Position numbers and translations under genes: made by a program
The notes under the pieces: model-generated
What the model was told of the DNA's origin: nothing
Databases searched by the model: none
What the model saw: only the letters and a program-made list of their open reading frames with translations
Source of the DNA: Flavobacteriaceae bacterium UBA2540
Lineage (GTDB): Bacteria > Bacteroidota > Bacteroidia > Flavobacteriales > Flavobacteriaceae
NCBI GenBank assembly: GCA_002340765.1
Contig: DDMS01000059.1
Coordinates: 5,927-13,171, forward strand
Direction of reading: 5' to 3'
Length of the DNA: 7,245 bases
Shown: piece by piece, positions 1-4,653 of the stretch
Numbering within the stretch: position 1 is the first letter of the stretch
Layout of the letters: the number at the start of each line of letters is the position of its first letter

Positions 1-479
1 CGTTTTGCATAATTATAATCACAAGGATAAGGTGTACATTCGTCAAAAGCCATGATAATATCTGCCCCTATTTGACGCTGAATTTCCATCACATTTTCAG
101 GTGTAAAAAAGTGCGTAGAACCATCTATATGACTTCTAAATTTTACGCCTTCTTCATTTATTTTACGATTGCTTGACAAGGAATACACTTGATATCCACC
201 AGAATCTGTCAAGATATTCCGATCCCAATTCATGAATTTATGCAAACCTCCTGCTTGTTCTAAAATCGAAGTTTTAGGACGTAAAAATAAATGATAGGTA
301 TTTCCGAGAATAATATCAGGATTTATTTCGTTTTTCAACTCTGTTTGATGCACTCCTTTTACAGTGCCAACAGTGCCAACAGGCATAAAAATGGGCGTTT
401 GAATTTCGCCATGATCAGTAGTGATAACTCCTGCTCTAGCCTTGCTTTTTGGGTCTGTTATTTTTAAATCGAATTTCAT
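1..479 (-). CDS. tgt: tRNA-guanine(34) transglycosylase, N-terminal part (runs off left edge)
   Basis: The first 159 residues of Tgt are visible; the rest lies beyond position 1. Tgt is cytosolic and swaps the wobble guanine of GUN-anticodon tRNAs for preQ1 in queuosine synthesis. The sequence shows MPVGTVGTVKGV at residues 32-43, ILGNTYHLFLRP at 57-68, TDSGGYQV at 91-98 with the conserved active-site Asp92, and FDECTPYP at 145-152 with Asp146 and Cys148 of the base-recognition pocket. These correspond to Asp102 and Asp156 of the Zymomonas enzyme with a constant offset of 10. Family members are about 375 residues, so roughly 42 percent is present; the second catalytic Asp and the zinc site fall outside. 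The ATG at 479 matches the N-terminus of other Tgt proteins (MKFDL). A TATCTTTG box ends six bases before it, so the message is probably leaderless or nearly so. The gene lies 60 bases downstream of rluF. Confidence 0.97.
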   Translation of the reverse strand, partial: MKFDLKITDPKSKARAGVITTDHGEIQTPIFMPVGTVGTVKGVHQTELKNEINPDIILGNTYHLFLRPKTSILEQAGGLHKFMNWDRNILTDSGGYQVYSLSSNRKINEEGVKFRSHIDGSTHFFTPENVMEIQRQIGADIIMAFDECTPYPCDYNYAK

Positions 480-493
480 TGTCGGCAAAGATA
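480..493 (-). promoter_or_regulatory. Bacteroidetes-type -7 box for tgt
   Basis: On the minus strand TATCTTTG (493 to 486) matches the TAnnTTTG -7 consensus exactly. The -33 position 17 bases upstream reads TTC rather than TTG, so the upstream half is weak. Only six bases separate the box from the tgt ATG, which places the expected transcription start at or next to the start codon. The box is seen directly; promoter activity is inferred. Confidence 0.55.
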
Positions 494-539
494 CCATTAT
501 TGTAAGAAGTGAAAAACTAAAATAGTTAGAAAGAAAATG

Positions 540-1433
540 CTAAAATTTACGCTTTGATTTTGATGGAAAACCTGAAGTATTCTTCTTATTTTTTTGAGAA
601 GATTTTCTAAAAACACTACTTTTCTTATTGAATTCGTTTTTAAGTGACGTTAATTTTTTCTTTGGAGTAGCAACTTTGGGTTTCTTTTCGGTAGCAGAAG
701 CTTCCTCGGTTTTTGAAGAAGTTGCAATCATTTTTTGAATCACAGCAATTTCATTTTCAGTAAGCTCGCGCCAATCACCGGACTGTAAATTTCCCAATTC
801 AACATTCATAATTCTGGTTCGTTTCAGTTTTAAAACCTCATAATTCAAGTATTCGCACATTCTTCGGATTTGTCTGTTCAATCCTTGAACCAAAATGATT
901 TTAAATACTTTTTCTGATATTTTCTCAACGGCACATTTCTTGGTAACCGTTCCTAAAATCGGAATTCCATTGCTCATTTTTTGGATAAAAACGGCATCAA
1001 TCACTTTGTCAACAGTCACCAAATATTCTTTTTCGTGATGGTTTCCAGCGCGCAAAATTTTGTTGACAATATCACCATCATTAGTTAGGAAAATCAAACC
1101 TTCAGAAGGTTTATCCAAACGTCCAATTGGGAATAATCTCTCAGGATGATTGATTTCTTTGAGAATATTGTTTTTTTCTTTTAAATCAGTAGTTGAAACA
1201 ATTCCAATAGGTTTATAATGAGCGATATATAAAGTTTTCGTTTTGGATTCTACGATTCTGCCATCAATTTTGACAACATCATTTGAAAAAACCCTGTTTC
1301 CTAATTTTGAAATAGTTCCATTGATGGTCACACGTCTTTCAAGGATGAATTTTTCAGCTTCTCTGCGCGAACAAACTCCTGAAGAGCTTATGTATTTATT
1401 AAGATTAACGGATTCTTGATTATTATTTTCCAA
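540..1433 (-). CDS. rluF: 23S rRNA pseudouridine synthase RluF
   Basis: RluF isomerises uridine to pseudouridine at 23S rRNA position 2604 (E. coli numbering), and the family can also act on tRNA-Tyr. Numbering from the start chosen here (297 residues): an S4 RNA-binding domain at about 10-70 (LNKYISSSGVCSRREAEKFI); the catalytic motif GRLDK at 104-108 with nucleophile Asp107, the same number as in E. coli RluF; KEYLVTVDK at 135-143; QGLNRQIRRMCE at 183-194; and RTRIMNV at 205-211. Residues about 238-297 form a Lys/Ser-rich basic tail. There is no ATG before the S4 domain. The longest frame begins at a TTG at 1460, but an exact TATTTTTG promoter box (1456-1449) lies inside its first codons, so I prefer the TTG at 1433, giving MENNNQES. 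A start at 1460 adds nine residues. The gene follows alkB and precedes tgt on the same strand. Confidence 0.94.
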   Translation of the reverse strand: MENNNQESVNLNKYISSSGVCSRREAEKFILERRVTINGTISKLGNRVFSNDVVKIDGRIVESKTKTLYIAHYKPIGIVSTTDLKEKNNILKEINHPERLFPIGRLDKPSEGLIFLTNDGDIVNKILRAGNHHEKEYLVTVDKVIDAVFIQKMSNGIPILGTVTKKCAVEKISEKVFKIILVQGLNRQIRRMCEYLNYEVLKLKRTRIMNVELGNLQSGDWRELTENEIAVIQKMIATSSKTEEASATEKKPKVATPKKKLTSLKNEFNKKSSVFRKSSQKNKKNTSGFPSKSKRKF

Positions 1434-1448
1434 TAAATATGTTTTGGG

Positions 1449-1476
1449 CAAAAATAACAATTCGCTTACAATTCAA
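1449..1476 (-). promoter_or_regulatory. Promoter of rluF overlapping the end of alkB
   Basis: On the minus strand TTG (1476-1474), a 17-base spacer and TATTTTTG (1456-1449) give an exact match to the flavobacterial TTG-N17-23-TAnnTTTG consensus. The -33 element lies in the last codons of alkB, just before its TAA. The expected transcription start is about ten bases before the TTG codon at 1433. This suggests rluF can be transcribed independently of alkB and argues against the longer N-terminus. Promoter activity is inferred from sequence only. Confidence 0.6.
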
Positions 1477-2068
1477 TCGTCCTAAAAGTCAAATTAATTC
1501 TTGGAGACGTTACTTTTTTGGTTGTTGGCAATCTGTGAAGCCAATGCGTTTGCGTTTCATCTTTCATGACCAACAAACTTCCGTGTTCTAAAATAACATC
1601 TACTTTCTGATTATTTTTCTTGTGTTTGAAAGAAAAATTCCTAGTGGCACCCAAAGATACAGATGCAATTGCGCCATTTTTTTTTAACATTTTTTCACCA
1701 TCAGAATGGTATGCCATGCCTTCATCACCTGAATGATAGAGATTTAGTAAGCAAGAATTGTAAGTTTCGTTGGTTTCTTTTTCGATGATTTTTTTCAAGA
1801 CAAACAATTCATCCGTCCAAATTTTCGCTTTTTTGGTAATTTTTGAATAGGTATATGAAAATTCAGAATCCCCAAACCATGCTACTTTTCTTTTGGTAGT
1901 AATGATTTTTCCAAAAATAATGGCCTGGTCATTTTCCCAAGGAATGGTTTCTAAAAGCGCTTTGAAATAAAAATCTGCGTCACTTTTTGATAAAATAACT
2001 CCATGATTGTTGGTTGTACCGTCGAAAGGAAGAATATTGATGACTTTTTCTGAAGAAAATAAATCCAT
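1466..2068 (-). CDS. alkB: AlkB-type alpha-ketoglutarate-dependent dioxygenase
   Basis: A 200-residue Fe(II)/2-oxoglutarate dioxygenase of the AlkB family, closer in its motifs to the ALKBH2/3 type. Such enzymes oxidatively demethylate 1-methyladenine and 3-methylcytosine in DNA or RNA. Visible features: NLY at 109-111 (2-oxoglutarate contacts), the HxD iron motif at His121-Ser-Asp123, the third iron ligand most likely His178 in HWLHRLP, and RINLTFR at 190-196 with the 2-oxoglutarate-binding Arg190 and Arg196. The His178-to-Arg190 spacing of 12 equals that of human ALKBH2. All catalytic residues are intact and the length fits the family. The ATG at 2068 follows a TAACTTTA near-match promoter box by four bases. 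It lies 38 bases after the 109-residue membrane protein gene and may also receive read-through from it. The substrate (DNA, RNA or both) cannot be decided from sequence. Confidence 0.93.
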   Translation of the reverse strand: MDLFSSEKVINILPFDGTTNNHGVILSKSDADFYFKALLETIPWENDQAIIFGKIITTKRKVAWFGDSEFSYTYSKITKKAKIWTDELFVLKKIIEKETNETYNSCLLNLYHSGDEGMAYHSDGEKMLKKNGAIASVSLGATRNFSFKHKKNNQKVDVILEHGSLLVMKDETQTHWLHRLPTTKKVTSPRINLTFRTIEL

Positions 2069-2069
2069 C

Positions 2070-2099
2070 TTGTAAAGTTAGCAAAAATTTAATTTACAA
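2070..2099 (-). promoter_or_regulatory. Candidate alkB promoter inside an inverted repeat
   Basis: On the minus strand TTG (2099-2097), a 16-base spacer and TAACTTTA (2080-2073) resemble the flavobacterial promoter with a one-base mismatch in the -7 box and a slightly short spacer. The arms TTGTAAA (2070-2076) and TTTACAA (2093-2099) are perfect 7-bp inverted repeats separated by 16 bases and coincide with the two promoter elements. This could be an operator, a weak hairpin or chance in AT-rich DNA. Confidence 0.35.
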
Positions 2100-2106
2100 A
2101 ATTTGA

Positions 2107-2436
2107 TTATTCTTCCAATTCTAACCCTTCTAATTCTTCAATGGCTTCTTCTTCTGATTGTTGCTCTTTTTGTTGAATATTTTTAGTATCACTTACCTCT
2201 GAAGTTGTTAAAAATACTCTGTAGGATGTGATGCTTAAAGACGCTACTATTAAAAAAACCAATACTTTAAAAGTTGTTGAATTTGTATTGCTTTTTTGAT
2301 TGATTTTGCATAAAACAAAAGCGCAAACAATTCCAATAACTGCTGGAATATACGCAATGATATAAATGGGAAGAATTGATAAAATTAGTGCTAAAATTAT
2401 AGAGGCAAATGCGAAAATACTCACTGTTTTTTTCAT
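2107..2436 (-). CDS. Small membrane protein of unknown function with acidic C-terminal tail
   Basis: A 109-residue protein that I do not recognise. It has three hydrophobic segments, at about residues 4-22, 24-43 and 56-74, with a polar KINQKSNTNSTT linker at 44-55. The final 30 residues are strongly acidic (Glu-rich from 91 to 109, ending LELEE), preceded by a Gln/Lys patch. The likely picture is an inner-membrane protein with a charged soluble tail. It starts five bases after the stop of the DUF3108 gene, so the two are probably co-transcribed and perhaps co-translated. The ATG at 2436 has no Shine-Dalgarno, as is usual in this phylum. The uninterrupted reading frame, the lysine-led hydrophobic N-terminus and tight gene packing support it as real. 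Its role is unknown; the context suggests only a link with the exported upstream product. Confidence 0.72.
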   Translation of the reverse strand: MKKTVSIFAFASIILALILSILPIYIIAYIPAVIGIVCAFVLCKINQKSNTNSTTFKVLVFLIVASLSITSYRVFLTTSEVSDTKNIQQKEQQSEEEAIEELEGLELEE

Positions 2437-2441
2437 ATTAT

Positions 2442-3224
2442 TTAATTTAAAAGTCCGGTTGCTGAATTAATTTTAAGTTCTCCTGTTCCTATCGCAATTT
2501 TAAATTTTGCTAAAACAGGTATTTTTGCGACATCTGCAGAAAGCCAAAGAATATTGTCATTTGTTACTTTCAGAGCGTTGTCATTTTTTAAACTTACTGC
2601 CAATTTATAACACTCTTTTTTTCCTAAATTAGAGTTGATGACCTCTTTCCCTAAATATTTTACAGTGATGAATTTTTCTTTGGCATCAAATAAAAACGAA
2701 AAGCTTTTGGACTCTCCATTCTTTATTTTAGAGAAATCAAGGTTTCTGATGTTGTAAATAGTGGCTACCAAATCTCTTGTATTTCCAGTATTTGGAACCG
2801 TCAATTTGTCTTCAAATTCTCCATTTTTTTGAAATTTACGAATCACACAATCAATGTTTTTTTCTTTATGATTGAATTTGTATTGCTCCATTTTTTTAAA
2901 TCCACCTTCAGTAATATCGCGTTTATACAACAAAGGAGTTAATGTTTTTGGGTTCACATAACTTTCGTATAAATCCCTTACCTTAAAGAAATTATCAAAC
3001 TTACTGAAGGTTGTAGCCGTAAATTTTAACTTCATCAACGTAGCTGTAGAAGTTTTTACAAGACTTGTTTCCAAAGAAATTTGGGCAATTTCTGTTAACA
3101 ATCCTGACAAGGTATAAGATGCTGTATAAATGAGTTTTTCATTGGTATTTACAGCGGTATTTTGCGAGAAAATAAGATTCGGACTTGCCAAAAAAAGAAA
3201 AAGTGAAAAGTAAAAATATTTCAT
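2442..3224 (-). CDS. DUF3108 domain exported protein
   Basis: A 260-residue exported protein of the DUF3108 family, whose biochemical role is not established. The N-terminus is a signal peptide (hydrophobic residues 4-19, probable cleavage between Ser20 and Gln21, the FSQ pattern common in flavobacteria). Family landmarks are EKLIYTASYTLSG near 29-41, KVRDLYESYVNPKTLTPL at 81-98, RDITEGGF at 102-109, DLVATIYNIRNLDF at 151-164, and the C-terminal LWLSADVAKIPVLAKFK at 226-242 followed by GTGELKI. No catalytic motif is evident; the fold is expected to be beta-rich and periplasmic or outer-membrane associated. The ATG at 3224 gives a clean signal peptide. It is the first gene of an apparent operon with the 109-residue membrane protein and possibly alkB, and has a recognisable -7 box upstream. 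Confidence 0.88.
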   Translation of the reverse strand: MKYFYFSLFLFLASPNLIFSQNTAVNTNEKLIYTASYTLSGLLTEIAQISLETSLVKTSTATLMKLKFTATTFSKFDNFFKVRDLYESYVNPKTLTPLLYKRDITEGGFKKMEQYKFNHKEKNIDCVIRKFQKNGEFEDKLTVPNTGNTRDLVATIYNIRNLDFSKIKNGESKSFSFLFDAKEKFITVKYLGKEVINSNLGKKECYKLAVSLKNDNALKVTNDNILWLSADVAKIPVLAKFKIAIGTGELKINSATGLLN

Positions 3225-3247
3225 TTTTAAATGTATTTAAAACGGCT

Positions 3248-3273
3248 CAAATGTAGGTAAAAAACTGTTTCAA
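3248..3273 (-). promoter_or_regulatory. Promoter of the DUF3108 gene
   Basis: On the minus strand TACATTTG (3255-3248) matches the Bacteroidetes -7 consensus TAnnTTTG exactly. A TTG (3273-3271) lies 15 bases upstream, slightly closer than the usual 17-23. The ATG at 3224 is 23 bases downstream, so the leader would be about 15-20 bases. A second near-match, TACATTTA, sits three bases before the ATG and is a weaker alternative. Confidence 0.5.
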
Positions 3274-3331
3274 AAATCACTAAGATTGTATTGAAATTAA
3301 CCTGTTGGGTGTAATTGAGTTTTGAAATAAA

Positions 3332-3446
3332 TTTGCCACGAATTCACGGATTTTTTATAAATATGAATCCTATAAATTTAAATTTTCATCAAAGATGAAA
3401 ACAATTATTGTGATGAAATCTTTAAAATTGGTGAATTCGTGGCAAA
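3332..3446. repeat. 115-bp element bounded by perfect 16-bp inverted repeats
   Basis: The left arm TTTGCCACGAATTCAC (3332-3347) is the exact reverse complement of the right arm GTGAATTCGTGGCAAA (3431-3446). After a G-G mismatch and a possible G-T pair, five more pairs (3350-3354 with 3424-3428) extend the stem. Inside are GGATT/AATCC (3348-3352 with 3366-3370) and TTTTCATC-AAA-GATGAAAA (3383-3401). The segment TTTCATCA (3384-3391) can instead pair with TGATGAAA (3411-3418), so two internal hairpins compete. No clear target-site duplication flanks it and it encodes no protein. It resembles a MITE or REP-like palindromic element. CACGAATT-rich inverted repeats are, to my recollection, frequent in flavobacterial intergenic DNA, but I could not check copy number here. 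Confidence 0.7.
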
Positions 3447-3473
3447 AAAATCTATTTTATTATCCAATAAAAT
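3444..3473 (-). terminator. Weak Rho-independent terminator candidate
   Basis: On the minus strand ATTTTATT-GGAT-AATAAAAT (3473-3454) forms a perfect 8-bp stem with a four-base loop, followed after AGA by seven T residues (3450-3444). It lies about 180 bases after the PorP/SprF stop and in the right orientation to end that transcript. The stem is entirely A-T and therefore weak, so the call is tentative. Its T-run overlaps the right arm of the inverted-repeat element. Confidence 0.3.
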
Positions 3474-3653
3474 GATTGATTGTTTTACCATAGAAATTCG
3501 AAATTATGTAGCTAAATTATATAAAGAAATTCAGCTTTTTTTTGAACTCAATATTAGTATTTTCAAATCGATTATTACTTTGATAGATAGAAGATACTAT
3601 AATTTACGCATGGTTTTATGTAAACTTATTTTAGGACAAGACATAATGTCTTT

Positions 3654-4652
3654 TTAGAAAAAAGGAATACACTTGTATCTATTTAATTCTCTAATATTAA
3701 CGCTGAAATCATATGAAATAGAGAATTCATGAATTCCTCCAGTATTCATTAATTCTGAAGTGTTAAAATCAAAAGAATAACCAAATCTGTATCCCTTCCA
3801 TTGGACGCCGGTAAAAGTACTAAAAGAGTTTATAGATTTTGATTGGTTGTTATTCTTAACTACGTTTGATCCAACGGTTAAGCCCAAAGATATGCTATCA
3901 TCAAAAATATACTGAATCCCAGCATCTAAACGGCTGAAGGGGCCTTGTTTCATATAGTTTGTCAATAAATAGATTTTACTATTATTCGCTAGCCATGTAT
4001 TCACGTTATCTAAAACCGGTAAGTAATATTTACCGTGAACAGTAAAGAAAACATCTAGTGGTAAATTTCCGGTTTCGGTAAGTGAAATATTTGGTTTGTT
4101 TAGATGTCTAAAAGTAATTCCTACCCAAGAATATTCATTATTAAAAAGAATAGAGGAACTTATGTCTGCAAAAGATCTTTGAGATTTTAAGATAGAGGGG
4201 TCGATACTCGCAGTATTTAAAAAATTATTTCCTAAATTTATTTGATCTTCTAATAGTAAATTTTGAAAGCCATAACTTTTACTTCCAATACCTGCAGAGA
4301 TACTAGGTCTAAAAAACCAAGTATCACTTAACTGAAAAGCCATTGCATAATTAAAATTTACTTGGTTGAAAGAATAACTAGATCCACTTTCTTTTTGATT
4401 TAAGATATTAATACCAATGCCAAAATTAAAACCTTCAAACCAAGTATCCGTAAATGCAAAATTTGAAGATACTTTTAAAGCACTACTTCTCCACTGAGAT
4501 CTGCTAATTGCACCTACTTTGGTGCCCTTTGTTGCCCCAGTAAAAGAGGTGTTGATTGTTTCAGGCACAAGAAAACTTTGAGAAAATATTACATCTTGAG
4601 CATTGTTTAATGTAGAGTAAAAAAATATGATAAATATTAAGAATCTTTTCAT
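3654..4652 (-). CDS. PorP/SprF family type IX secretion membrane protein
   Basis: A 332-residue outer-membrane beta-barrel protein of the PorP/SprF family. Family members are encoded beside large surface proteins carrying type B T9SS C-terminal domains; SprF is needed to secrete the gliding adhesin SprB, and PorP carries the PorE-linked anchoring role. A signal peptide spans residues 1-18 (cleavage before QD). Conserved landmarks are QDVIFSQSFLVPETINTSFTG at 19-39 (family pattern of QDPxFSQ followed by NPAxxG), RSQW at 51-54, HLNKP at 183-187, GYSFDFNTSEL at 291-301 leading into TGGIHEFSISYDF at 304-316, and the C-terminal KCIPFF at 327-332. Length is normal. The ATG at 4652 lies one base after the stop of the upstream adhesin gene, indicating one operon and probable translational coupling. 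It is more likely a dedicated SprF-like partner than housekeeping PorP. Confidence 0.93.
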   Translation of the reverse strand: MKRFLIFIIFFYSTLNNAQDVIFSQSFLVPETINTSFTGATKGTKVGAISRSQWRSSALKVSSNFAFTDTWFEGFNFGIGINILNQKESGSSYSFNQVNFNYAMAFQLSDTWFFRPSISAGIGSKSYGFQNLLLEDQINLGNNFLNTASIDPSILKSQRSFADISSSILFNNEYSWVGITFRHLNKPNISLTETGNLPLDVFFTVHGKYYLPVLDNVNTWLANNSKIYLLTNYMKQGPFSRLDAGIQYIFDDSISLGLTVGSNVVKNNNQSKSINSFSTFTGVQWKGYRFGYSFDFNTSELMNTGGIHEFSISYDFSVNIRELNRYKCIPFF

Positions 4653-4653
4653 C

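Larger units (their letters stand above)
3225..3653. other. Intergenic region without a convincing gene
   Basis: About 430 bases separate the PorP/SprF gene from the DUF3108 gene. From right to left they hold a short palindrome next to the PorP/SprF stop (AAGACAT-A-ATGTCTT, 3638-3652), an AT-rich hairpin with a T-run on the minus strand (3444-3473), a 115-bp element with perfect 16-bp inverted ends (3332-3446), and the DUF3108 promoter (3248-3273). A plus-strand frame is free of stops from about 3382 to 3654 and could encode up to 72 residues from a GTG at 3439 or 62 from an ATG at 3472. I do not recognise the product, see no promoter for it, and do not call it a gene. Confidence 0.6.

Noticed and set aside
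512..527. Terminator after rluF (AACTA-AAA-TAGTT hairpin followed by T residues on the minus strand)
   Set aside because: The stem is only five pairs, all but one A-T, with a short T-run; it is too weak to call.
3332..3446. Insertion sequence or CRISPR-like array
   Set aside because: There is no transposase frame inside or beside the inverted repeats, no clear target-site duplication, and no regularly spaced direct repeats, so only a small palindromic element is supported.
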